DNA from: Chloracidobacterium sp.
Lineage (GTDB): Bacteria; Acidobacteriota; Blastocatellia; Pyrinomonadales; Pyrinomonadaceae
Assembly (NCBI GenBank): GCA_016716305.1
Contig: JADJWP010000001.1
Coordinates: 248,001-312,000 of the forward strand
Direction of reading: 5' to 3'
DNA: 64,000 nucleotides
Under the pieces are notes generated by a model. The model had not been told where the DNA came from and made no database searches. It worked only from the letters and a program-made list of their open reading frames with translations. Of the stretch, positions 15,878 to 24,265 are shown piece by piece. Both the position numbers and the translations under genes were made by a program. Within the stretch, counting starts at the first letter, position 1, and each line of letters starts with the position of its first letter.

Positions 15878-16438
15878 ATGAGTGTAGATACAGTTGTCAA
15901 AGAAACTTCACCCAAAATGGATGCGGTGATAGAAGATTTTAAACGAAAGCTTTCTAACGTACGCACTGGCCGAGCGACGGTCGGACTTCTCGACACAGTC
16001 CATGTCGATTACTACGGCACGTCGACGCCGCTCATCCAGATGGCATCAGTTGCTGTTCCTGAACCTCAACTCATCACGGTGCAACCATGGGACATGTCTC
16101 AACTCGGGGCTGTTGAAAAAGCGATCATTGCCGCAAATCTTGGCTTGAACCCTTCGAATGATGGTAAAGTGATAAGGCTTCCGGTTCCACCGCTTAACGA
16201 AGAACGTCGGAAACAGCTTGCCAAGCAGGTTCACGAGATCGCCGAGGACCACCGGATCGCCGTTCGCAACGTCCGTCATGCCTCAAACGACGCATTGAAG
16301 AAAATGCTGAAAGAAAAGGAAGTTTCTGAGGATGAAGAAAAGCGCGGCCTTGACGAGGTACAAAAACTTACGAATGCGTTTATCGCCAAGATAGACGAGC
16401 TCACGAAAAACAAAGAACACGAGATAATGAGTGTCTGA
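15878..16438 (+). CDS. frr: Ribosome recycling factor
   Basis: A 186-residue RRF of ordinary length. The N-terminal helix holds M-D-x-V-I-E-D-F-K-R-K-L-S-N-V-R-T-G-R-A; domain II begins V-D-Y-Y-G-T-S-T-P-L; the later P-x-L-N-E-E-R-R-K-Q-L-A-K and V-R-N-V-R-H motifs are present. With EF-G it splits post-termination ribosomes. It starts 15 bp after pyrH and ends before a strong terminator, closing the translation operon. Confidence 0.96.
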   Translation: MSVDTVVKETSPKMDAVIEDFKRKLSNVRTGRATVGLLDTVHVDYYGTSTPLIQMASVAVPEPQLITVQPWDMSQLGAVEKAIIAANLGLNPSNDGKVIRLPVPPLNEERRKQLAKQVHEIAEDHRIAVRNVRHASNDALKKMLKEKEVSEDEEKRGLDEVQKLTNAFIAKIDELTKNKEHEIMSV

Positions 16439-16462
16439 AACTCTGGTACAATTGGGAATGCG

Positions 16463-16498
16463 AAGCCTTCGCCAACATCAAACGGCGGAGGCTTTTTT
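16463..16498 (+). terminator. Rho-independent terminator after frr
   Basis: AAGCCTTCGCC at 16463-16473 pairs with GGCGGAGGCTT at 16484-16494 with one T-G wobble, loop of 10 bases, followed by a run of T. Confidence 0.85.
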
Positions 16499-16564
16499 CT
16501 TTCTTTAGCTGGCAGATTCGGATATATTACGTGCAGTATCGATTTCGCCCTATAAGATCCGTTC

Positions 16565-19270
16565 ATGAAAAGCCTGTCCAGACTGTTTTCTTTATTTGTT
16601 TTCGCCGCCTTGTTCATATTGAACGTGATCCCATGTGGGCCTTCGTATATTACCCCGGTATTCGACATTCGCAAGTCGCCGGAGATCCCATTCGAGAACT
16701 TCGCGGCGGGTCAGATCGGAATTGTTAGGCCTACCTTCAGCCGGGCCGTGCTCTTCGCTGCATACCGTTATCTGAATGGCGGTGGCTTCACAAGCGAAGA
16801 ACAAAAGGCCCTGGTTGAGGTTTGGCGAGCAGATTTCAATAACCGCGATTTTCGTGACGACAGTGTTGATGAGGCAGTAAAAGAGTGGATCGAAACGCGG
16901 AAAAGCGTTGTCGATAAAGACGAGAAGATCCCGGATATCTATATTGCTCGTGAATACGGTGGTTACGACTTCTTTCCAAATTGTACGAAAAACGCCTTCG
17001 AGACAGCAATTGAAACACTTTCAGATCGAATCAACTTATATGGGACTGCGGATCTCGCGGTAAAGGACTGGGTCAAAGCTCAAGACGTCGTTTTTTCCAA
17101 TTGCTCCAAAGGACAACAATTGCCACAAGATGCTCCGCAAGGTTCACCGCAGTGGCTTCAGAAGGATCGGTCCTACCAGATCGCGGCGGCTGCGTTCTAC
17201 TCGATGGAATACGATGATGCGAAGGCACGCTTTTCTGCAATCGCGAACGATCCTGAGTCGCCATGGAGTGAAACCGCCGACTATCTGGTTGCCAGAACCC
17301 TGATCCGCAAGGCCAGCCTCGCAAAGACGGAAGACATAGCCAAACCCCTTTACGAAGAGGCTGGACAACACTTGCGTCGATTTGTATCGTCCAGTGGAAA
17401 ATTCAGCGATTCATCTGAAAAGCTGCTCGCACTTATCAAATATCGAGTCAACCCCGAAGAACGTGTTCGTGAACTCGCGAATCAGTTGGCGTATTATGGC
17501 GGAAACCAGAATTTTAGGCAGGACCTCATCGATTACACTTGGTTAATGGACAAGTTTGAATCGAAGGCCCTCCAAGACGAAGATGACAGACTAAGATCTC
17601 AGGCCGAGGCTGAAACAAATTCCAACAAGAGCGACGTTGTGCAGAAAGACGATTCTGCCTGGAATGAGGACGCGTTTCAAAAGCGAATCCGAGGAGAGAC
17701 GCTTAACTTCTTCATCGAAGTCAGCGACAGCGGTGCAAGCTCCAATACTAACACTGCCGGAACATCAAAGATGTTCACTTTTGCTTCAGACCGATCGATC
17801 GAGGAAATCCGCGAAAATGTAGAACAATCGATCGGCCGACAACTGACGACGGACGAGATTCGCATGATCGAGAATGCGAAGTCAGAAAGCTACAGGCTTA
17901 AGACAAGCTTTCGGAGTCGAACCGACCGCGGTGATCAATACTCTGGTGAGGTTAAGGTCTCGCTCAGACTTCTGCCCGAATTTCTAAGAGAAGATGAGGT
18001 CACTGACTGGCTCTTTGCGTATCAGATCGTGGACACGGACGCCTATTCATACTCGCTGTCCAAGTACAAGCAATCGGCGACTGAACTTTGGCTGATGACA
18101 GCCTTGTCGAAAGCGACTTCGACGTCGGTTGAAGTCACTCGGCTGCTCGGAGCGGCTTCGCGCGTAAGCCGAACATCGCCGGCATTTCCGACGATCGCAT
18201 ATCACACTGCGAGACTTCACTACGAACAAGGCAAAACCGCCGAAGCAAGAAGGATGATCGATGATGTGTTGGCTTTACCCGCGGAATTGCCAGTATCCTC
18301 GATCAACCTGTTTAATGCCCTTCGGCAGAAAATGTCCTCGACGCTCGACGACTATCTTCGATTTGCTTTACGAAGACCTTTTGCGTTTGACTTTGATGGC
18401 ACTCTAGGCTCTATTGACGAATTCGTAGCAGAACAAAAGAAGTGGTTCGATCCTGATTATAACAAAGAAGGTCGAGAGGCTTACGAACAGAAAGTTGAGG
18501 ACGAATTCAGAAACGAGAGGCTTTGGCAAGATCGACAGATGTTCGACTATCGCACGGTTCGGACGGTTAATCAGTATTTTCCTCAATCGGTACTGATCGA
18601 TGCCTATCGTTCACCCGCACTTCCAGAATATCTTAAGGAGCGATTTGCGGTAGCGATCTGGACCCGCGCGGCGCTTCTCAAAGACAATGCGACCGCTGAT
18701 AGATTTGCACGCGAATTGATGTCGCATCATCCTGAACTCGCAGAGCAGATAAGGAGCTTAATGGCGGCATCTACGCCGACAGCTCGCGAGGACGCAGTGT
18801 TGTACTTCATGGTCAAGAATCCGCTGCTTACTCCGTTTGTTGAGGACGGGCTTGGGAAGACAGACAACGACGCTGAGGTATGGGATATTAACGACTGGTG
18901 GTGCGAACCGTCCGATAGCGTATACGATGAGGAGGTTGGAGATCTCGTCGAATTGTCTTCGTATTTAAAGCCGGGATTCTTGACACGGGCACAGATCGAA
19001 ACGGCGGCGAGGGAACGAGCAAGTCTCAAAACTGTTGGCGATGCGCCAAGGTATCTGGCTAATAGCGTCTTGGCGTGGGCTCGCCGCTCGCCCAATGACC
19101 GCCGAGTCCCGGAGGCTTTGTACTTGATGCACAAGGCGAACGGCTGGTCGAAATGGGGTTGCGGCAGCAACTTCGATCTTCAGAAGGAGCTTGGAGACAT
19201 ATTGCGCAGAAGATATCCGTCTAGCAACTTCACGCAGATGATGCTCAAGGACGAACTGGACGGTCAATAA
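16565..19270 (+). CDS. Large exported protein of unknown function with helical-repeat regions
   Basis: A 901-residue protein I do not recognise. The N-terminus has a basic start and a hydrophobic segment (about 8-24) ending N-V-I-P-C-G, which could be a signal peptide or an atypical lipobox. Residues about 205-300 (Y-Q-I-A-A-A-A-F-Y-S-M-E-Y-D-D-A-K-A-R-F then the matching helices) and about 545-600 (YHTARLHYEQGKTAEARRMI) read as TPR-like helix pairs. A Ser/Asn-rich acidic linker lies near 375-425. The protein ends with a Cys/Trp-containing segment (W-S-K-W-G-C-G-S-N). It stands alone between the frr terminator and a convergent lipoprotein gene, so context gives no role. Probably an envelope scaffold or protein-interaction factor. 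Confidence 0.75.
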   Translation: MKSLSRLFSLFVFAALFILNVIPCGPSYITPVFDIRKSPEIPFENFAAGQIGIVRPTFSRAVLFAAYRYLNGGGFTSEEQKALVEVWRADFNNRDFRDDSVDEAVKEWIETRKSVVDKDEKIPDIYIAREYGGYDFFPNCTKNAFETAIETLSDRINLYGTADLAVKDWVKAQDVVFSNCSKGQQLPQDAPQGSPQWLQKDRSYQIAAAAFYSMEYDDAKARFSAIANDPESPWSETADYLVARTLIRKASLAKTEDIAKPLYEEAGQHLRRFVSSSGKFSDSSEKLLALIKYRVNPEERVRELANQLAYYGGNQNFRQDLIDYTWLMDKFESKALQDEDDRLRSQAEAETNSNKSDVVQKDDSAWNEDAFQKRIRGETLNFFIEVSDSGASSNTNTAGTSKMFTFASDRSIEEIRENVEQSIGRQLTTDEIRMIENAKSESYRLKTSFRSRTDRGDQYSGEVKVSLRLLPEFLREDEVTDWLFAYQIVDTDAYSYSLSKYKQSATELWLMTALSKATSTSVEVTRLLGAASRVSRTSPAFPTIAYHTARLHYEQGKTAEARRMIDDVLALPAELPVSSINLFNALRQKMSSTLDDYLRFALRRPFAFDFDGTLGSIDEFVAEQKKWFDPDYNKEGREAYEQKVEDEFRNERLWQDRQMFDYRTVRTVNQYFPQSVLIDAYRSPALPEYLKERFAVAIWTRAALLKDNATADRFARELMSHHPELAEQIRSLMAASTPTAREDAVLYFMVKNPLLTPFVEDGLGKTDNDAEVWDINDWWCEPSDSVYDEEVGDLVELSSYLKPGFLTRAQIETAARERASLKTVGDAPRYLANSVLAWARRSPNDRRVPEALYLMHKANGWSKWGCGSNFDLQKELGDILRRRYPSSNFTQMMLKDELDGQ

Positions 19271-19282
19271 GAGATACCCGAA

Positions 19283-19690
19283 CTATCTTGCGTCTTTCTC
19301 CGCTTGCTCGGTCTTATACTTATCGAACTGTATTTTGAATTCCTTACACGTTTTGACGAGTTCGGTCGTGTCGGATGCATTTTTCTCGACACTTTCACGG
19401 ATACCGTCCTTAATCCGATTCAGAACCGTCGCCTTTACGGTCTTTGTGATCACGTCGTCGTCAGGATTGTTCATCTCGATCGTGATCGCATCCATGACCT
19501 CGTCGCATTCTGCAATCCCGATCTTCTTTTCGCCGACTGCTACATCGACGGCCTTGTCGGTAACCGTTTTTTCCTTTTGCGAACTGGTCTGAGACTCTCT
19601 TTCGCCAGCAAACGGATTCAGTCCGCCACAGCCAAGAACGGCGAACAGTAAGAATGCAACAACGGTCAATAGTTGTATCTGATTTCTCAT
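19283..19690 (-). CDS. Small lipoprotein of unknown function
   Basis: A 135-residue protein. Residues 1-20 form a lipoprotein signal ending in the lipobox A-V-L-G-C, so it should be lipid-anchored. The mature part has a Ser/Gln/Lys-rich spacer, then a predicted helical region with I-A-E-C-D-E-V-M-D and L-V-K-T-C-K-E-F; the two cysteines could pair. It converges with the 901-residue protein gene with a 12-bp gap. No family recognised. Confidence 0.7.
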   Translation of the reverse strand: MRNQIQLLTVVAFLLFAVLGCGGLNPFAGERESQTSSQKEKTVTDKAVDVAVGEKKIGIAECDEVMDAITIEMNNPDDDVITKTVKATVLNRIKDGIRESVEKNASDTTELVKTCKEFKIQFDKYKTEQAEKDAR

Positions 19691-19755
19691 CGTTTAATAC
19701 CTACGTCGCAGTTTCACAAAAAGTTCTGTGAGCTTTTGCGGTCAGGTTCCCGATC

Positions 19756-22164
19756 TTAGGCATTTTCCAGGTTTGCATACTTTTCGATCAGTTTCTTTTG
19801 CCCAAATCCCGGGAAACTGACGGTCAATTTCACATTTTCTCCGCTTCCCTCCCGCCGTAACACAAGACCTCTGCCATACTTCTCGTGTCGAACCTGCGAT
19901 CCTGGGGCAAAACCAGAATTTTCTTTGGATATTTCCTGGTGTTTGCTCGCAGGCTTCGCCGCCGCACGAAGCCTCTCAAGTGCGCTATCTGACTTCGAAG
20001 TTGGCTCGACCGTTTCGCTTGACGAAATCTCCTTCACGGTTCGCTTGCTGAAAAACTCGGCGATTGCCTCCGCACTGTTATAGGTCTTTCCGGTATAAGC
20101 ACTTGGCGATTTTTTCGGTCTGTTTTTTCCCGTTAACGCGGTGAGCTGATTATTTGCCGCTTTAGTCGGCATGCTTTTCGCGTAGGTCAACCAAGACGAT
20201 CCGTATGAAAGATCCTCGATAAGGTCGATCGGCATCTCATTCAAAAACTGCGAGGGCTCAGCTGCCATTTCCTCACCATAGACCCTGCGCCGCATCGAAT
20301 GAGTAATGTACAACATGCGTTCGGCTCGCGTGATTGCGACATACGCCAAACGTCGTTCTTCTTCAAGTTCCTTTGTATCGTTGATACTTCTCGAATGGGG
20401 GAAAATGCCGTCCTCTAAGCCGACTAGAAACACGATCGGGAATTCGAGCCCTTTTGCAGCATGGACGGTCATCATCGTGACCTCAGCGTCACGGTCAAAT
20501 TTATCGGTATCAGAAGTCAAGGCTGCATGATCGATGAAATCTCGCAATCCTGTTTCGGCGGACGAATCGTAATCGGCAGCGGCGTTCACCAATTCCTCAA
20601 GGTTTTCCAACCTAGCTTCAGCATCGTCGGAATTTTCAGACCTCAACATCATCGAATATCCGCTGTCGTCGATCGCGGCAACAACAATATCGGAAACGCG
20701 TCTTTGGGTATCTGCCACCTCGAGGGCTTTCGCCTGAAGTCCTTCGATCAAGCGTTTAAATGCCTTAAGAGCATCCTTCGCTCGAGCGGTCAGATTGACT
20801 GGTCCTTGGTGCACTGGATCAGTTACGATCGAGACCGTTTCCCAGAGCGATAACCCACGATGCTTTGCCTGGGACAAAAGTTCGTCGATTGATGTTTTTC
20901 CGAGTCCACGAGCAGGCGTATTGATCACCCTCAATAGAGCGATGTCGTCCGAGGGATTGAGAACAAGCTTTAGATACGCGATTACGTCCTTCACCTCCGC
21001 GCGTTCGTAAAATGAAAAACCGCCAACAATGTTGTAATCGATACGCAGTCGCCGCAGGGCCTCCTCAAAAACTCTCGACTGCGCATTTGTTCGATACAAA
21101 ATAGCGATCTTTTCAGATGGATCGTGCCGGCGGTGCTCTTCGATTTTGGACGCAACAAATCTCCCTTCCCCATCAGCATCCGACGCTTGAAAATACAATA
21201 TCCGTTCACCGCCCGAATTTGACGTCCATAAACGCTTCTTTTTTTGATGGATATTGTTATCGATGATTGAATGGGCTACGTCGAGAATGGTCTGTGTTGA
21301 GCGGTAGTTCTGTTCGAGCAAGATCTCCTTAGCATTTGGAAAATGCAGTTCAAAATCGAGGATATTCCTAATATCCGCTTGCCTGAATCCATAGATACTC
21401 TGTGCGTCATCACCAACGACGCAAATATTTTGTTGCTTTTCGGTCAGGTACTTTAGCAGCGCGAGCTGAAGCGGATTTGTATCCTGGTACTCATCGACGA
21501 GGATGTACTTATATCGATCATTGTATTTATCTCGGACCGCGGATGACTTCCTCAAGAGACGAACGGTTTTAATGAGCAGGTCGTCGAAATCGAGTGCATT
21601 GGCCAACTTCAGTCGTTCCTCATACATCCTGAACACCTTCGCTGAAGCAGCTCGTTTTTCATCGGTATGCTCGATCTTGGACGCGAACATTTCGACATCT
21701 TCCCCCCTATTCTTTGCAGCGCTGATCGCTGCCCGAACGACACGAGGCACGACCTGCTTTTCATCAATACCAAGATCCTTGATGCAAGCCTTTATCACCT
21801 TCTGCGAATCGTCCGTGTCATAAATTGTGAACGACTTTTTGTAGCCCTCCTCAAGCTCCTCGATATCTTGTCGCAGGATCCGAACACACAGGCTGTGAAA
21901 AGTTGAAACGAGCGGAAACGAACTCAGTTTCTCGCCTCGCAGCAACTCTCCGATCCGATGCCGCATTTCGCCAGCGGCCTTATTCGTAAATGTAACAGCT
22001 AATATGTTATGCGGCGGTATTTTCCTTTCTAGGATTAGGTACGCCACCCTAACGGTGATAACGCGGGTCTTGCCTGACCCAGCTCCGGCAAGTATGAGAA
22101 GCGGACCCTCGGTCGTCTTGACGGCTTCGATCTGCTGAGTGTTGAGTGATGAGAGAATGTTCAT
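19756..22164 (-). CDS. pcrA: UvrD/PcrA-type ATP-dependent DNA helicase
   Basis: An 802-residue SF1A helicase. Motif I is LAGAGSGKTRVIT near residue 30, motif II D-E-Y-Q-D-T-N, motif III G-D-D-A-Q-S-I-Y-G-F-R-Q-A, motif IV N-Y-R-S-T-Q, motif V T-M-M-T-V-H-A-A-K-G-L-E-F and motif VI A-Y-V-A-I-T-R-A. The C-terminal tail G-S-Q-V-R-H-E-K-Y-G-R-G is the Tudor-like element that contacts RNA polymerase in PcrA. It unwinds DNA 3' to 5' in repair and replication. The length is slightly above the Bacillus enzyme because of a Ser/Lys-rich linker near 660-750. It lies 43 bp downstream of the isochorismatase gene, same strand. Confidence 0.93.
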   Translation of the reverse strand: MNILSSLNTQQIEAVKTTEGPLLILAGAGSGKTRVITVRVAYLILERKIPPHNILAVTFTNKAAGEMRHRIGELLRGEKLSSFPLVSTFHSLCVRILRQDIEELEEGYKKSFTIYDTDDSQKVIKACIKDLGIDEKQVVPRVVRAAISAAKNRGEDVEMFASKIEHTDEKRAASAKVFRMYEERLKLANALDFDDLLIKTVRLLRKSSAVRDKYNDRYKYILVDEYQDTNPLQLALLKYLTEKQQNICVVGDDAQSIYGFRQADIRNILDFELHFPNAKEILLEQNYRSTQTILDVAHSIIDNNIHQKKKRLWTSNSGGERILYFQASDADGEGRFVASKIEEHRRHDPSEKIAILYRTNAQSRVFEEALRRLRIDYNIVGGFSFYERAEVKDVIAYLKLVLNPSDDIALLRVINTPARGLGKTSIDELLSQAKHRGLSLWETVSIVTDPVHQGPVNLTARAKDALKAFKRLIEGLQAKALEVADTQRRVSDIVVAAIDDSGYSMMLRSENSDDAEARLENLEELVNAAADYDSSAETGLRDFIDHAALTSDTDKFDRDAEVTMMTVHAAKGLEFPIVFLVGLEDGIFPHSRSINDTKELEEERRLAYVAITRAERMLYITHSMRRRVYGEEMAAEPSQFLNEMPIDLIEDLSYGSSWLTYAKSMPTKAANNQLTALTGKNRPKKSPSAYTGKTYNSAEAIAEFFSKRTVKEISSSETVEPTSKSDSALERLRAAAKPASKHQEISKENSGFAPGSQVRHEKYGRGLVLRREGSGENVKLTVSFPGFGQKKLIEKYANLENA

Positions 22165-22207
22165 TACGGGGCTTTTAGCCGAAATTGACTGAACGGAAAG
22201 TGCGCTT

Positions 22208-22765
22208 CTATAGTATCAGGGCCTGAATATCTCTGAACTTCTCATGTCTCGAATCTGCCATCAATTCAAACAGCATCATTTCGACCGATGATTGAATTAC
22301 ACCACTCTGCTGCATTTTCATCATCCCGGTGTGTCTACCACTATCAAACCTCGAGCCGACACAATCGGCCAACAGGTGGACGTGAAATCCGTGATCGATC
22401 AGATCATGTGCGGTTTGGCTAACACAGATGTGCGTCTCAAGGCCACAAAGCAATATCTGTTTTGCATTCAACGACTCGATCTTCACATTGAAATCAACTG
22501 CTCCAACCGCGCTGAACGTACTCTTCTCAACGATCGCCGAATCATTCGAGAGCGACATCGAGATCTCTTCACACGTCGGTCCCAACCCCTTCGGGTATTG
22601 TTCCGTAACGAGGACAGGAACTCCGAGCAGCTTCGCTCCGCTGACTGCTGTCGCGATTCGCGAAGCCAATATCGAGAATTCGCTGATCGCGTTTCGAAAT
22701 GCCTCCTGAAAATCAACGATCACCAGGACGGATGCACTCTGATTCAAGATACTACGGTGCGACAT
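22208..22765 (-). CDS. Isochorismatase-family cysteine hydrolase
   Basis: A 185-residue alpha/beta hydrolase from the chosen ATG at 22765 (M-S-H-R-S-I-L); an upstream in-frame ATG at 22804 would add 13 residues without support. The catalytic triad is visible: D in V-I-V-D-F-Q-E-A, K in V-E-K-S-T-F-S-A and C in C-G-L-E-T-H-I-C-V-S-Q-T-A. G-L-E-T-H-x-C-V is the family's cis-peptide/cysteine motif. Members hydrolyse nicotinamide, isochorismate or related amides; the substrate here is not deducible. pcrA follows 43 bp downstream. Confidence 0.88.
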   Translation of the reverse strand: MSHRSILNQSASVLVIVDFQEAFRNAISEFSILASRIATAVSGAKLLGVPVLVTEQYPKGLGPTCEEISMSLSNDSAIVEKSTFSAVGAVDFNVKIESLNAKQILLCGLETHICVSQTAHDLIDHGFHVHLLADCVGSRFDSGRHTGMMKMQQSGVIQSSVEMMLFELMADSRHEKFRDIQALIL

Positions 22766-22820
22766 ATAAACATTTTTGATCGCGACAAACGCTCGCTGGT
22801 TCAACCCGCGGAATCACAGA

Positions 22821-22991
22821 TCAGCTATCCTCCCGACGATCCGGCAGTTTCTCCTCAAGCCGCTTTTTCTTTTGCGCCATTTCCCTACGGTAGGTTTTCG
22901 CGAAGAAATAGACAGCAACTCCGCAGATCAGCAGGATCAACAGCATCATGGCTGCGATAAAGTAAATCTCGGCTTTTCCGGAACCCGGCAT
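22821..22991 (-). CDS. Small single-pass membrane protein, 56 residues
   Basis: An ATG at 22989-22991 opens a 56-codon frame ending in TGA at 22821. The translation starts M-P-G-S-G-K-A-E-I-Y, then has one hydrophobic segment (about residues 9-30, with M-M-L-L-I-L-L-I-C-G), then a strongly charged helix (K-T-Y-R-R-E-M-A-Q-K-K-K-R-L-E-E-K). This is the shape of a small inner-membrane protein with a cytoplasmic coiled-coil tail. No family can be named. It sits upstream of the isochorismatase gene on the same strand. Confidence 0.5.
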   Translation of the reverse strand: MPGSGKAEIYFIAAMMLLILLICGVAVYFFAKTYRREMAQKKKRLEEKLPDRREDS

Positions 22992-23118
22992 CCTTTAAGT
23001 TTAGGTTTGCCGGTCCATACATTCAAGCGAGGCAGATGGATTGAAAGATCTCTGGATCGACTCGCAGGAACTAGAGGAACATGAACGATAGGAACAAAAT
23101 GAAATCTACCGAGAGTCG

Positions 23119-23565
23119 CTAATGCGGTGGCTGATTTGCAGGAAACGCAGCAAGCGCCGCATCGCCGAGCAAAAGTTGCCGATAGATCTCAGGAACGATC
23201 CTTACCTTCTTGTTTTCGTCGGTCACAAGATGGAGGGTTTCACCTTCGGCGATCAATGTCTCATCAGACGCCCGATAAACTTCGTAGATGAACCGTATCG
23301 AACGGCTTCGAACCTCAGCAACCTGTGTCCGAACCGTCAATACATCTTCGTAGAATGCGGGCGATTTGTACCGAACGTAACTTTCTGCGACTACCATCAA
23401 GGCATTGTCTTCCTCTTCCATCGCCTTGTACGAGAAGCCTTTGGAGCGGCATAGATCGCTACGCCCAGATTCGAACCATATCAAATAGTTCGAGTGGTGG
23501 ACGATACCCATTTTGTCCGTTTCGGCGTAGCGAACACGGATCTCGGTTTCGTGCCAGCCGTCCAT
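23119..23565 (-). CDS. Acyl-CoA thioesterase (YbgC/FadM hot-dog family)
   Basis: A 148-residue hot-dog protein. The N-terminal I-R-V-R-Y-A-E-T-D-K-M-G-I-V-H-H-S-N-Y block holds the catalytic aspartate of the 4-hydroxybenzoyl-CoA-thioesterase family, followed by F-E-x-G-R. The rest matches the family's strands in length and order. Members hydrolyse short or branched acyl-CoAs, often linked with the Tol-Pal system; no tol genes are nearby, so the substrate is unknown. A tRNA-Gln lies just upstream on the same strand (9-bp gap), so both may share a transcript. Confidence 0.9.
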   Translation of the reverse strand: MDGWHETEIRVRYAETDKMGIVHHSNYLIWFESGRSDLCRSKGFSYKAMEEEDNALMVVAESYVRYKSPAFYEDVLTVRTQVAEVRSRSIRFIYEVYRASDETLIAEGETLHLVTDENKKVRIVPEIYRQLLLGDAALAAFPANQPPH

Positions 23566-23573
23566 AATGCGGT

Positions 23574-23647
23574 TGGCTGGGAGACAGGGATTCGAACCCC
23601 GATAGGCAGATCCAGAGACTGCAGTCCTACCATTAGACGATCTCCCA
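23574..23647 (-). tRNA. tRNA-Gln (anticodon CUG)
   Basis: The minus strand folds into a complete 74-base cloverleaf including an encoded 3' CCA. Acceptor TGGGAGA pairs with TCTCCCA, discriminator G. The anticodon loop CTCTGGA gives CTG (reads CAG). The T arm carries TTCGAAT. The U1-type start (T first) is typical of bacterial glutamine tRNAs. The anticodon stem has a terminal T-T mismatch, tolerated in this family. Confidence 0.93.
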
Positions 23648-23747
23648 GCGTGCTTACTAATTTACGGTTCGCTACTGAACTTTGTCAAATGAATGGGTTA
23701 TCCGTGTTTCTTGATTAGTTTCAGAAACAAATGCAAAATAAAGGTTT

Positions 23748-24206
23748 ATGTCGTTCGACAAAGAGATAATCAACAACCGGCAGGCATATCACGAGTATCA
23801 CATACTCGAAAAATTCGAGGCAGGTGCCGTGCTCTTGGGAACAGAGGTCAAGAGCATCATGGCCGGCCGTATCCAATTAAAAGACTCTTACGTTGCGATC
23901 AAGGATGGTGAGGTTTGGTTGTTCAACGTCCACATCTCACCCTACTCGCATGGGAACAAACAGAATCACGATCCGATGCGAGTCCGCAAACTGCTGCTCA
24001 ATCGCAGAGAGATCTCGAGACTAGAAAAGGAAACGACCCAAAAAGGTATGACGATTGTCGTAACGAGCATTTATTGGAAGAACGGTCGGATCAAGTTTGA
24101 GATCGGCGTAGCCAAAGGAAAAAAACTATATGACAAGCGAGAATCCGAGATGCGAAAGACGATCGACAAAGAAACCCGTCAACAGTTGAAAGAAAAGTTG
24201 AGATAA
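23748..24206 (+). CDS. smpB: SsrA-binding protein SmpB
   Basis: A 152-residue SmpB of normal length. Landmarks are N-R-Q-A-Y-H-E-Y near the start, F-E-A-G-A-V-L-L-G-T-E-V-K-S-I, the H-I-S-P-Y block and the basic C-terminus G-V-A-K-G-K-K-L-Y-D-K-R that enters the mRNA channel. It delivers tmRNA to stalled ribosomes. AAAGG lies about 4 bases upstream of the ATG. The tmRNA gene (ssrA) is not in this window. Confidence 0.95.
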   Translation: MSFDKEIINNRQAYHEYHILEKFEAGAVLLGTEVKSIMAGRIQLKDSYVAIKDGEVWLFNVHISPYSHGNKQNHDPMRVRKLLLNRREISRLEKETTQKGMTIVVTSIYWKNGRIKFEIGVAKGKKLYDKRESEMRKTIDKETRQQLKEKLR

Positions 24207-24265
24207 GTTATAGATATAACAGAAGTTTTAGTGAACATAAATAAATTTTATCTTTGAGGATTCGA

